DNA from: Galactobacter sp052108535
GTDB lineage: Bacteria > Actinomycetota > Actinomycetes > Actinomycetales > Micrococcaceae
NCBI GenBank assembly: GCA_052108535.1
Contig: JBQDZM010000011.1
Span: 12,904-76,903, forward strand
DNA length: 64,000 bases
Reading direction: 5' to 3'
The notes under the pieces were generated by a model. That model saw nothing but the letters and a program-made list of their open reading frames with translations, was not told the origin of the DNA and did no database searches. The position numbers were made by a program, and so were the translations under genes. Within the stretch, counting starts at the first letter, position 1. Each line of letters opens with the position of its first letter. Below are positions 32,241 through 40,674 of the stretch, in pieces.

Positions 32241-33833
32241 ATGGCAAAGCAGCTCGCGTTCAATGACGCGGCCCGCAAGTCCCTCGAGGCAGGCGTCGAC
32301 CGCCTCGCGGACACCGTCAAGGTCACCCTCGGCCCCCGCGGCCGCAACGTGGTCCTCGACAAGCAGTGGGGCGCCCCGACCATCACCAACGACGGCGTGA
32401 CCATCGCCCGCGAGGTGGAACTCGAGGATCCTTACGAGAACCTTGGCGCACAGCTCGCCAAGGAGGTCGCTACCAAGACCAATGATGTCGCAGGCGACGG
32501 CACCACCACCGCCACCGTCCTGGCCCAGGCACTCGTCAAGGAAGGCCTGCGCAACGTCGCGGCCGGAGCGGCACCCGGTGCGGTCAAGACCGGTATCGAG
32601 GCAGCCGTCGAGGCCGTCGAGGCCCGACTGCTGGAGAACGCTCGCCCCGTCGAGGGTGAGAACGTGGCCCACGTCGGTGCCATCTCCGCGCAGTCGGACG
32701 AGATCGGCGCACTCCTGGCTGAGGCCTTCGAGAAGGTTGGCACCGAGGGTGTCATCACCATCGAGGAGTCCAACACCACCAACACCGAGCTGGTGGTCAC
32801 CGAGGGCATGCAGTTCGATAAGGGCTACCTCTCCCCGCACTTCGTCACCGACGCTGAGCGCCAGGAAGCCGTGCTCGAGGACCCCTACATCCTCATCAAC
32901 TCCGGCAAGATTTCCGCAGTGCAGGAGTTCCTGCCGCTGCTGGAGACCGTGCTGAAGGAGTCCAAGCCGCTCTTCATCATCGCTGAAGACGTTGACGGCG
33001 AGGCGCTGTCCACCCTCGTGGTGAATCGCCTGCGCGGCACCCTGAATGTCGTGGCCGTCAAGGCACCCGGCTTCGGGGACCGCCGTAAGGCCATGCTGCA
33101 GGACATCGCGACCCTGACCGGCGCCACCGTGGTCACCCCCGACCTCGGCCTGAAGCTTGACCAGGTCGGCACCGAGGTCTTCGGTACCGCCCGCCGCGTG
33201 ACCGTCACCAAGGACTCCACCACCATCGTCGATGGTGCAGGCGAGTCCGAGGGCGTCGCGGCCCGCGTGGCTCAGATCAAGGCGGAGATGGAGCGTTCCG
33301 ATTCCGATTGGGATCGCGAGAAGGCTCAGGAACGTCTGGCTAAGCTCTCCGGCGGCATTGGCGTCGTGAAGGTCGGCGCAGCCACCGAGGTGGAGCTCAA
33401 GGAGCGCAAGCACCGCATCGAGGACGCCGTGTCCTCCACGCGTGCAGCCCTTGAGGAGGGCATCGTGGCCGGCGGCGGTACCGCGCTGGTGGATGCCCTC
33501 GCCGTGCTGGACACCGACGAGACCGTGACCGCGCTGGAGGGTGATGCAGCCACCGGCGTGGACATCGTCCGCCGTGCACTGGTCACCCCGGTCAAGCAGA
33601 TCGCCGCCAACGCCGGCTTCGACGGTTCCGTCGTGGCTGCGAAGGTTGCCGAGTCCCCCGTGAACTCCGGCTTCAACGCGAAGACCGCCGTGTACGAGGA
33701 CCTGCTCGCCGCTGGTGTCATCGACCCGGTCAAGGTCACGCGTTCCGCTCTGCGTAACGCCGCCTCCATCGCCGCCCTGGTGCTCACCACCGAGACCCTG
33801 GTCGTCGAGAAGGTCGAGGAGGACGAGGACTGA
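32241..33833 (+). CDS. groEL: Chaperonin GroEL
   Basis: 530-residue 60-kDa chaperonin. MAKQLAFNDAARKSLEAGVD, KVTLGPRGRNVVLDK, the ATP-binding VAGDGTTTATVLAQAL, and AAVEEGxxxGGG-type EEGIVAGGGTALVDAL are present. The C-terminus ends VVEKVEEDED with no Gly-Met repeat tail. AAGGAG lies 11 bases before ATG 32241. Same operon as groES. Actinobacteria often have a second groEL elsewhere. Confidence 0.96.
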   Translation: MAKQLAFNDAARKSLEAGVDRLADTVKVTLGPRGRNVVLDKQWGAPTITNDGVTIAREVELEDPYENLGAQLAKEVATKTNDVAGDGTTTATVLAQALVKEGLRNVAAGAAPGAVKTGIEAAVEAVEARLLENARPVEGENVAHVGAISAQSDEIGALLAEAFEKVGTEGVITIEESNTTNTELVVTEGMQFDKGYLSPHFVTDAERQEAVLEDPYILINSGKISAVQEFLPLLETVLKESKPLFIIAEDVDGEALSTLVVNRLRGTLNVVAVKAPGFGDRRKAMLQDIATLTGATVVTPDLGLKLDQVGTEVFGTARRVTVTKDSTTIVDGAGESEGVAARVAQIKAEMERSDSDWDREKAQERLAKLSGGIGVVKVGAATEVELKERKHRIEDAVSSTRAALEEGIVAGGGTALVDALAVLDTDETVTALEGDAATGVDIVRRALVTPVKQIAANAGFDGSVVAAKVAESPVNSGFNAKTAVYEDLLAAGVIDPVKVTRSALRNAASIAALVLTTETLVVEKVEEDED

Positions 33834-33876
33834 TCCTCGTCTGACTCAAGCACGCGGTCTTGGCCGCGTTGCCGTC

Positions 33877-33921
33877 AAGGTGCCCGACGCCGTGTGTTTG
33901 CCACACGGCGTCGGGCACCTT
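33877..33921 (+). terminator. Terminator of groESL
   Basis: 20-bp perfect stem (33877-33896, 33902-33921), 5-base loop, followed by TGTTTTC. A strong intrinsic terminator. Confidence 0.9.
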
Positions 33922-33950
33922 TGTTTTCGGCATCACGTGGGATGTAGGGG

Positions 33951-34433
33951 TTCGCGAATCGTTTTTGCTGAGTGTGGGACTTCGCGAATCAGTTCTGCTG
34001 AGTGCGGGGTTTCCCGAATCACTTCTGCGGTGTGTTGGGCTGTGTGGGCGGCGAAAATGGTTCGCGAATGATGCGGCGGTGGTTGGGGCTCAGTGTCGTG
34101 GGGGTTCCCGAATCGTTTTTGTTGAGTGCCAGGGTTGGCGAATCGATTGTGCTGAGTGGGGGACTTCGCGAATCATTTTTGCGGTGTGGTGGGCTGTGTG
34201 GGCGGCGAAAATGGTTCGCGAATGATGCGGCGGTGGTTGGGGCTNNNNNNNNNNNNNNNNNNNNNNNNNNNNNNNNNNNNNNNNNNNNNNNNNNNNNNNN
34301 NNNNNNNNNNNNNNNNNNNNNNNNNNNNNNNNNNNNNNNNNNNNGTGGGGGACTTCGCGAATCATTTTTGCGGTGTGGTGGGCTGTGTGGGCGGCGAAAG
34401 TGATTCGCGAATGATGCGGTCGTGGTTGGGGCG
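33951..34433. repeat. Intergenic repeat array with TTCGCGAATC core
   Basis: Ten visible copies of TTCGCGAAT(C/G) or one-to-two-base variants begin at 33951, 33981, 34011, 34061, 34105, 34135, 34165, 34215, 34354 and 34404. Single units are 30 bases. The block from 33951 repeats with a 154-base period at 34105. Copies at 34165 and 34215 form an 18-bp inverted repeat (34165-34182 with 34205-34222, G-U tolerant). The array lies between the groEL terminator and the guaB promoter and is interrupted by 100 N. No convincing gene in it. Confidence 0.9.
34245..34344. other. Assembly gap (100 N)
   Basis: Exactly 100 N inside the repeat array, the conventional placeholder for a gap of unknown size. Its placement inside near-identical repeats suggests that short-read assembly failed there. 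Confidence 0.99.
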
Positions 34434-34557
34434 CGGCGTCGCGGGGCTCGCAGCCCAGCACCCGGTTCGCCGGCAGCCCGGGGGACCCGGGGCGTCAGAC
34501 CCATGCGCCATCCGCGGGACGTCGCCGATCTCACGTGGTCGTACTCCGGTCACGGTA

Positions 34558-34586
34558 TGTCCGCGACGGGGGTGCGGGCCTAGGAT
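34558..34586 (+). promoter_or_regulatory. Possible guaB promoter
   Basis: TAGGAT (34581-34586) is a good -10 box 41 bases before the guaB start; TGTCCG (34558-34563), 17 bases upstream, is a weak -35. Confidence 0.4.
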
Positions 34587-34627
34587 TGATCCAAACCCGT
34601 ACGCCCAAGCATTTGGAGAGGCCTCAC

Positions 34628-36139
34628 GTGAGCGTCAACGAAGATTTCAATCCCTTCGCCTTCGAGGGACTTACCTACGACGACGTGCTGCTGTTGCCCG
34701 GCCCCACGGATGTCATCCCGTCGGACGCCAACACGGCCACGAAGCTCTCCAAGCGGATCACGTTGAACGTGCCGATCCTCTCTGCCGCTATGGACACCGT
34801 GACCGAGGCCCCCATGGCCATCGCGTTGGCTCGGCAGGGTGGCATCGGCATCATCCACCGCAACATCTCCATCGAGGACCAGGCCAAGCACGTTGACCAG
34901 GTCAAGCGTTCCGAGTCCGGGATGATCACCGACCCGGTGACCATCGCCCCCGACGCCACGTTGCGCGACCTCGACGATCTCTGCGCCCACTACCGGGTCT
35001 CCGGTCTGCCCGTGGTGGATGAGAACCGTAAGCTGCTGGGCATCATCACCAACCGCGACACGCGCTTCGTCCCCCGGGAGACCTGGGCCACCACGAAGGT
35101 CGTGGAGAAGATGACGTCCATGCCGCTGATCACCGCACCCGTGGGGACCACCCGCGAGAAGGTTTTTGAGCTGCTGGCGGAGAACCGCATCGAGAAGCTC
35201 CCGCTGGTGGACGAGCATGACATCCTGCAGGGTCTGATCACCGTCAAGGACTTCGACAAGGCGGAGGATTACCCGCTGGCTACCAAGGACGACGAGGGCC
35301 GCCTGCGGGTCGGCGCGGCCGTCGGTTTCTTCGGTGAGGGCTACGAACGCGCCATGACGCTCGTGGAGGCCGGTGTGGACGCTTTGGTGGTGGATACCGC
35401 CAACGGTCACTCCCAGGGCGTTCTGGACATGATCTCCAAGTTGAAGAAAGATCCCGCGGCTGCGCACGTGGATGTCATCGGCGGTCAGGCCGCCACCCGT
35501 GAGGGCGCGCAGGCGTTGATCGATGCCGGTGCGGATGCCATCAAGGTTGGCGTGGGCCCGGGCTCCATCTGCACCACCCGCATCGTGGCCGGCGTTGGCG
35601 TTCCGCAGATCACGGCCATCTACGAGGCGGCCAAGGCGGCCCGTCCCGCAGGTGTGCCGGTGATTGCGGACGGCGGCCTGCAGTATTCCGGTGAGATCGG
35701 CAAGGCCCTCGTTGCGGGCGCCGACTCCGTCATGCTCGGTTCCCTCCTGGCCGGTACGGCCGAGGCTCCGGGTGACCTGGTCTTCGTCAACGGCCGCCAG
35801 TTCAAGGCCTACCGCGGTATGGGGTCCCTGGGCGCCATGCAGACCCGCGGTAAGAACACGTCCTATTCCAAGGACCGCTACTTCCAGGCCGACGTGCCCA
35901 GCGATGAGAAGCTCATTCCCGAGGGCATCGAGGGGCAGGTTCCCTACCGCGGCCCGCTGGCCTCCGTGGTGCACCAGCTGGTAGGCGGCCTGCGCCAGAC
36001 CATGTTCTACGTGGGCGGCCACACCGTGCCCCAGATGAAGGAGAAGGGCAAGTTCGTGCGGATCACCGGCGCGGGTTTGAAGGAGTCCCACCCTCACGAC
36101 ATCGCCATGACGGTCGAGGCGCCGAACTACCACCGCTGA
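34628..36139 (+). CDS. guaB: IMP dehydrogenase
   Basis: 503 residues from GTG 34628 (GGAGAGG upstream). It oxidises IMP to XMP, the committed step to GMP. LTYDDVLLLPGPTDVIPSDANT at the N-terminus, two CBS domains (about residues 95-215), the phosphate loop and catalytic Cys315 in GPGSICTTRIVAGVG, IADGGLQYSGEIGKAL, and the flap YRGMGSLGAM are present. The upstream extension of the frame into the repeat array is not coding. Confidence 0.97.
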   Translation: MSVNEDFNPFAFEGLTYDDVLLLPGPTDVIPSDANTATKLSKRITLNVPILSAAMDTVTEAPMAIALARQGGIGIIHRNISIEDQAKHVDQVKRSESGMITDPVTIAPDATLRDLDDLCAHYRVSGLPVVDENRKLLGIITNRDTRFVPRETWATTKVVEKMTSMPLITAPVGTTREKVFELLAENRIEKLPLVDEHDILQGLITVKDFDKAEDYPLATKDDEGRLRVGAAVGFFGEGYERAMTLVEAGVDALVVDTANGHSQGVLDMISKLKKDPAAAHVDVIGGQAATREGAQALIDAGADAIKVGVGPGSICTTRIVAGVGVPQITAIYEAAKAARPAGVPVIADGGLQYSGEIGKALVAGADSVMLGSLLAGTAEAPGDLVFVNGRQFKAYRGMGSLGAMQTRGKNTSYSKDRYFQADVPSDEKLIPEGIEGQVPYRGPLASVVHQLVGGLRQTMFYVGGHTVPQMKEKGKFVRITGAGLKESHPHDIAMTVEAPNYHR

Positions 36140-36147
36140 CTTATGGC

Positions 36148-36191
36148 CGACGGGAGGTGCCCGGATCCGCGGATCCGGGCACCTCCCGTCG
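36148..36191 (+). terminator. Terminator of guaB
   Basis: 44-base perfect palindrome (two 22-base arms) directly after the guaB stop. Confidence 0.8.
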
Positions 36192-36269
36192 TGCATGGCG
36201 CCGTAGGCGCGTGAGCAGATCAACGTCACGGCCTGGGGGCTGAGAGTCTTGAGTTGGTAGGCTGAACCG

Positions 36270-37415
36270 GTGAACAACGACATCGAGATCGGCCGATTCA
36301 AGAGCGCCCGGCAGGCCTGGGCCCTGGACGATGTGGCCATCGTCCCCAACCGTCGCACCAGGGATGCCGAGGACGTCTCCACGTCCTGGCGGATCGATGC
36401 CTACACCTTCGACACCCCGTTCATCGGCGCCCCGATGGACTCCGTGATGAGCCCGGAGACCGCCATCGCGCTGGGTCGCCTCGGTGGGCTGGGTGTGTTG
36501 AACCTCGAGGGGATCTGGACCCGTCACGAGGACGCAGAAGCCGTCCTGAAGGAAATCACCTCCCTCGAATCCGAGCGTGAACGCGGTGCCGACCCCAAGG
36601 TCACGCGTCGCCTTCAGGAACTGCTGGCGGCGCCCATCCGCCCCGAACTGATCAAGGCCCGTCTTGAACAGATTCGTGAGGCCGGTGTGGTCGTGGCGGG
36701 TTCGCTGACGCCGCAGCGGATCCAGGAGCACTACAAGACGGTGCTGGAAGCTGGAATTGAACTCTTCGTGATCCGCGGGAACACGGTGTCGGCGGAGCAT
36801 GTCTCCTCACAGCACGAGCCGCTGAACCTGAAGCAGTTCATCTACGAACTCGACGTGCCCGTGATCGTCGGAGGCGCGGCCGGGTACACGCCGGCCCTGC
36901 ACTTGATGCGCACCGGAGCAGCGGGCGTCCTGGTGGGCTTCGGTGGCGGCGCCACCGGCACCACCCGCCGGGCCATGGGTGTGCACGTCCCCATGGCCAC
37001 CGCCATCGCCGACGTCGCCGCTGCCCGTTCGGAGTACCTCGACGAGTCCGGCGGACGCTACGTCCACGTCATCGCCGATGGCGGTGTCTCCACGTCCGGT
37101 GACATCGTCAAGGCCCTGGCCTGCGGCGCAGACGCCGTCATGCTGGGTACCGCCCTGGCCCGGGCAGAGGAGGCCCCTGGTCGCGGATGGCACTGGGGCA
37201 TGGAGGCCGCCCACGAGAATCTTCCCCGTGGCGACCGTGTGAAGGTCGGTACGGTGGGGCCCATGCAGCAGGTGCTCCACGGCCCCTCCCATCACACCGA
37301 CGGAACCTCCAACCTGACGGGGATGCTGCGCAAGTCCATGGCCACCACCGGCTATGTGGACCTGAAGGCCTTCCAGAAGGTGGATATGGTCTTGAGCCCC
37401 TACACGGCCTCCTGA
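36270..37415 (+). CDS. guaB3: GuaB3 family IMP dehydrogenase-related protein
   Basis: 381 residues from GTG 36270. A TIM-barrel relative of IMP dehydrogenase without CBS domains, a family found in actinobacteria and cyanobacteria. EIGRFKSARQAWALDDVAIVPNRRTRD, PFIGAPMDSVMSPETAIALGRLGGLGVLNLEG and VIADGGVSTSGDIVKALACGADAVMLG identify it. At the loop that in GuaB reads GSICTTR this protein reads GATGTTR, so the catalytic Cys is replaced by Gly. Function in actinobacteria is not settled; it is between guaB and guaA, which implies guanine nucleotide metabolism or its control. Confidence 0.9.
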   Translation: MNNDIEIGRFKSARQAWALDDVAIVPNRRTRDAEDVSTSWRIDAYTFDTPFIGAPMDSVMSPETAIALGRLGGLGVLNLEGIWTRHEDAEAVLKEITSLESERERGADPKVTRRLQELLAAPIRPELIKARLEQIREAGVVVAGSLTPQRIQEHYKTVLEAGIELFVIRGNTVSAEHVSSQHEPLNLKQFIYELDVPVIVGGAAGYTPALHLMRTGAAGVLVGFGGGATGTTRRAMGVHVPMATAIADVAAARSEYLDESGGRYVHVIADGGVSTSGDIVKALACGADAVMLGTALARAEEAPGRGWHWGMEAAHENLPRGDRVKVGTVGPMQQVLHGPSHHTDGTSNLTGMLRKSMATTGYVDLKAFQKVDMVLSPYTAS

Positions 37416-37496
37416 CCACCTGACGTTGCACTGTGGGCCGGGAGTCACGTCACACCCGGCCCACACGCATCTTCTACGGGCCGTAGACTTGTTGCC

Positions 37497-38366
37497 GTGC
37501 TGAAGACCGCCCTGAAACCCAAGTGGATCCTGACCTTGGTGGGCTGTCTGGTCCTCGCCACCGTATTTGTCCTGCTCTCCAGATGGCAGTTCGGTCAGTC
37601 GGAGACCCGCACCGTTGACCCGAACCGGGACACGGAGACCGCGATCTCGTTGACGCAACACTTCCAACCCGGACGCGACATGTATATGGCCGACGCCGAC
37701 CAGACCGTGACCATGTCCGGCCGGTTCGTCCCGGATTCGGCCGTGTTGGTCAACAACAGACTGCTTAACGACGTTGAAGGCTACTGGGTCGTCGCCGCGT
37801 TCCAGCCAGACGACGCCCCTGACGACAATGTCATCCCGGTGGTGCGAGGCTGGGAGCAGGAAGCCGAAGCGCCCCGAGACCTGCCCACCGGCAGCGTGGA
37901 CATCGAGGGCCGCTTGCTCCCCTCAGAGGCTCCGGCCGACACACCCACCCGCAACGCGGCCAAGGACGGTTACCCGGATCTCTCTGCTGCCCGCCTGGCC
38001 AACGTGTGGGATCGCGACAGCTACGCGGGCTTCGTGGTGGCATTCACCGCGACCACGGCTGACGGTACCGACGCCGGGGCGGCATCGGCGGGACTCAAAA
38101 CCGTCAAGGCGGGCCCTCAACCCGACGAGACCAGTCTCAACTGGCTCAATATCTTCTACGGGCTGGAATGGGTCGTCTTTGCCGGTCTCGCGCTGTTCGT
38201 GTGGTGTCGACTGGTGGCAGACGACAAGAAACGTGAGGACGAATATCAGGCGGACCTCGCAGCCTGGGAAGCCAGGCAGGCGGCACGCGAACGGCTGGCC
38301 GCCCGATCCACTGACCAAGAACCCGGTGCCGCAGATCCTGAGCACCCCACTACGGAGAACCGATGA
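37497..38366 (+). CDS. SURF1 family membrane protein
   Basis: 289 residues from GTG 37497. One N-terminal membrane helix (WILTLVGCLVLATVFVLLSRWQFGQ, with the family's RWQ) and a second near residue 225 (FYGLEWVVFAGLALFVWCRLV) enclose an extracytoplasmic domain with VLVNNR and VVRGWEQE. SURF1 proteins assist cytochrome c oxidase assembly. The charged C-terminal tail is variable. Overlaps the next gene by 4 bases. Confidence 0.88.
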   Translation: MLKTALKPKWILTLVGCLVLATVFVLLSRWQFGQSETRTVDPNRDTETAISLTQHFQPGRDMYMADADQTVTMSGRFVPDSAVLVNNRLLNDVEGYWVVAAFQPDDAPDDNVIPVVRGWEQEAEAPRDLPTGSVDIEGRLLPSEAPADTPTRNAAKDGYPDLSAARLANVWDRDSYAGFVVAFTATTADGTDAGAASAGLKTVKAGPQPDETSLNWLNIFYGLEWVVFAGLALFVWCRLVADDKKREDEYQADLAAWEARQAARERLAARSTDQEPGAADPEHPTTENR

Positions 38367-38869
38367 GCCAGAACTTGCCTGACCCGGCAGACCTTCCCGC
38401 AGCAGAGGACGACCCCCGTCCGGAGCGACAACGCCGTACGTTCGCCGGTACCCACCAGCAGATCCGTGCAGCAGCGATGTTCTACAAGGTCGCGGCCTGG
38501 ATCACGGGCGTCATGCTGCTGCTCCTCGTGGTGGAGATGATCCTCCGCTACGGCTTCGACGTGTTCCTCTACGCGGGAGGAACCGACCTGGCCGGCGGTT
38601 CCAACGTCTTAGCGTTGGCGGCCGAGGGGGAGATCGTCGACGGCTTCAACATCTCCATCGCAGTGCTGATCGCCCACGGCTGGCTCTATGTGGTCTACCT
38701 GTTGGCGGTGTTCCTGCTGTGGTCCCGCATGCGCTGGGGGCTGGGGCAGTTCATCGCCATCGCCTTGGGTGGCGTGGTGCCCTTCCTGTCCTTCTTCATG
38801 GAGGCCAAGGTGCACAAGCAGGTGATGGCAGAGCTGGCCGCCCACCCAGACGCCATCCGGCGTTACTGA
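38363..38869 (+). CDS. DUF3817 integral membrane protein
   Basis: 168 residues with a disordered N-terminus (about 30 residues) and three predicted membrane helices: AAWITGVMLLLLVVEMIL, IAVLIAHGWLYVVYLLAVFLLW and GQFIAIALGGVVPFLSFFMEA. The family is small, membrane-bound and of unknown function in actinobacteria, often next to guaA as here. ATGA overlap with the SURF1 gene suggests joint expression. Confidence 0.85.
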   Translation: MSQNLPDPADLPAAEDDPRPERQRRTFAGTHQQIRAAAMFYKVAAWITGVMLLLLVVEMILRYGFDVFLYAGGTDLAGGSNVLALAAEGEIVDGFNISIAVLIAHGWLYVVYLLAVFLLWSRMRWGLGQFIAIALGGVVPFLSFFMEAKVHKQVMAELAAHPDAIRRY

Positions 38870-38913
38870 CCTACGCATACGTCCTTGTCCCCGTTTCGAC
38901 TAAGGTTTGACCC

Positions 38914-40494
38914 GTGACTTCCACTTCTGCATCCGAGCAACGACCCGTGCTCGTGATCGACTACGGCGCCCAGTACGCCCAGTTGATCGCCCGTCGCGTC
39001 CGCGAGGCCAACATCTATTCGGAGATCGTGCCGCACACCGCCACGACCGAGCAGATCCTCGCCAAGAACCCCGCAGCCATCATCCTTTCCGGTGGTCCCT
39101 CCTCCGTCTACGCTGACGGCGCCCCCCAGGTGGGCCCTGACCTGTTCAAGGCCGGCGTCCCGACCCTGGGTATCTGCTACGGCTTCCAGGCCATGGCACG
39201 CGCCCTGGGTGGCACGGTCTCCAAGACCGGCCTACGCGAGTACGGTTCCACGGGCGTGGCTGCCACCGACCAAACCTCCTGCCTCTTCGACGGCATCCCG
39301 TCCGACCAGGTCACCTGGATGAGCCACGGCGACTCCGTGACCGAGGCTCCCGAGGGCTTCTCCGTGCTGGCCAGTTCCGAGGGTGCCCCCGTGGCCGCCT
39401 TCGCAAACGACGACTCCCGGCTCTACGGCGTGCAGTGGCACCCGGAGGTCAAGCATTCCGAGTACGGTCAGACCGTGCTGGAGAACTTCCTCTACCGCGG
39501 TGCAGGCCTGGAACCCACGTGGAACGCTGGCAACATCGTCGAGGACCAGGTGGCACGCATCCGCGCTCAGGTGGGGACCAAACGGGCCATCTGCGCACTG
39601 TCCGGTGGCGTTGATTCCGCGGTCGCCGCAGCCCTGGTGCAGCGCGCCATCGGCGATCAGCTCACCTGCGTCTACGTGGACCACGGGCTGATGCGCCAGG
39701 ACGAATCCTCGGAGATCGAGAAGGCCTTCGGCACCGCCCACGGTGGCGCCGTCCTCAAGGTCATTGATGCCTCAGAGGTGTTCCTCTCCGAACTGGCAGG
39801 CGTGACCGATCCCGAGACCAAGCGCAAGATCATCGGTGAGCAGTTCATCCGCACCTTCGAGCGTGCGCAGGCGGACATCATCGCAGAGTCCGCGGGCGAG
39901 GACGTCGCCTTCCTGGTGCAGGGCACCCTCTACCCGGACGTGGTCGAGTCCGGCGGCGGTGAGGGCACCGCGAACATCAAGAGCCACCACAATGTGGGCG
40001 GTTTGCCTGACGACATCGAGTTTGAACTCGTGGAACCGCTGCGGACCCTGTTCAAGGACGAGGTCCGGGCCGTCGGCACCGAATTGGGCCTGCCGGACGA
40101 GATCGTCCACCGCCAGCCCTTCCCCGGCCCCGGCCTGGGGATCCGAATCATCGGCGAGGTCACCCGCGAGCGGCTCGACCTGCTGCGTCGTGCAGACGCG
40201 ATCGCCCGCGCCGAGCTCACGGCCGCCGGTCTGGACCGCGAGGTCTGGCAGATGCCGGTGGTCCTGCTGGCCGACGTGCGCTCCGTGGGCGTCCAGGGCG
40301 ACGGCCGCACCTACGGTCATCCCGTGGTGCTGCGTCCGGTGTCCTCTGAGGACGCCATGACCGCTGACTGGTCACGGCTTCCGTACGACCTGCTCTCCAA
40401 GATCTCCAACCGCATCACTAACGAGGTGGACGGCATCAACCGCGTGGTGCTGGATGTGACGTCCAAGCCGCCGGGAACCATCGAGTGGGAGTGA
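38914..40494 (+). CDS. guaA: GMP synthase (glutamine-hydrolysing)
   Basis: 526 residues from GTG 38914. It converts XMP to GMP. Class I amidotransferase: VLVIDYGAQYAQLIARRVREANIYSEI, nucleophile Cys88 in LGICYGFQAM, and VQWHPEV. ATP-pyrophosphatase P-loop SGGVDSAVAAAL from residue 230. Dimerisation domain ending NRVVLDVTSKPPGTIEWE, the invariant terminus. The intact 3' end is followed by a terminator, not by an island, although guaA ends are a known integration site in some bacteria. Confidence 0.97.
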   Translation: MTSTSASEQRPVLVIDYGAQYAQLIARRVREANIYSEIVPHTATTEQILAKNPAAIILSGGPSSVYADGAPQVGPDLFKAGVPTLGICYGFQAMARALGGTVSKTGLREYGSTGVAATDQTSCLFDGIPSDQVTWMSHGDSVTEAPEGFSVLASSEGAPVAAFANDDSRLYGVQWHPEVKHSEYGQTVLENFLYRGAGLEPTWNAGNIVEDQVARIRAQVGTKRAICALSGGVDSAVAAALVQRAIGDQLTCVYVDHGLMRQDESSEIEKAFGTAHGGAVLKVIDASEVFLSELAGVTDPETKRKIIGEQFIRTFERAQADIIAESAGEDVAFLVQGTLYPDVVESGGGEGTANIKSHHNVGGLPDDIEFELVEPLRTLFKDEVRAVGTELGLPDEIVHRQPFPGPGLGIRIIGEVTRERLDLLRRADAIARAELTAAGLDREVWQMPVVLLADVRSVGVQGDGRTYGHPVVLRPVSSEDAMTADWSRLPYDLLSKISNRITNEVDGINRVVLDVTSKPPGTIEWE

Positions 40495-40510
40495 TCCCAC
40501 GAGCCAACGC

Positions 40511-40554
40511 GCGGGCGGCGTACCTCCTGGGAGACCAGGCGGGACGCCGCCCGC
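40511..40554 (+). terminator. Terminator after guaA
   Basis: Arms GCGGGCGGCGT (40511-40521) and ACGCCGCCCGC (40544-40554) with an inner imperfect stem; no T tract. Confidence 0.6.
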
Positions 40555-40674
40555 GGCGTGTAGCGGGTCCACTTCCCAGGTGAGAGCCAGGCGGTCCACT
40601 ACGGTTGAGGTCAGACACTAACGGGTGCGCACGGGTCGGTGACACACCCGGTCAGAAAGGACACGAGAGGCATC

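Noticed and set aside
32184..33413. 409-codon open frame antisense to groEL
   Set aside because: Shadow of groEL with no family motifs.
33951..34433. CRISPR array
   Set aside because: The conserved core is only about 10 bases and the intervening sequence is itself repeated rather than unique; no cas genes are present.
33860..34534. Several open frames in the repeat array giving repetitive peptides
   Set aside because: They arise because repeat units are multiples of about 30 bases in stop-poor DNA; there is no Shine-Dalgarno, and the frames run through the N gap.
33930..34627. Purine riboswitch upstream of guaB
   Set aside because: No recognisable purine or related aptamer core; the leader from the likely promoter is only about 35 bases.
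38914..40674. Integration at the guaA 3' end
   Set aside because: guaA 3' ends are used by some elements, but here the gene ends normally, is followed by a terminator and a syntenic-looking gene, and no repeat of its end is found downstream.
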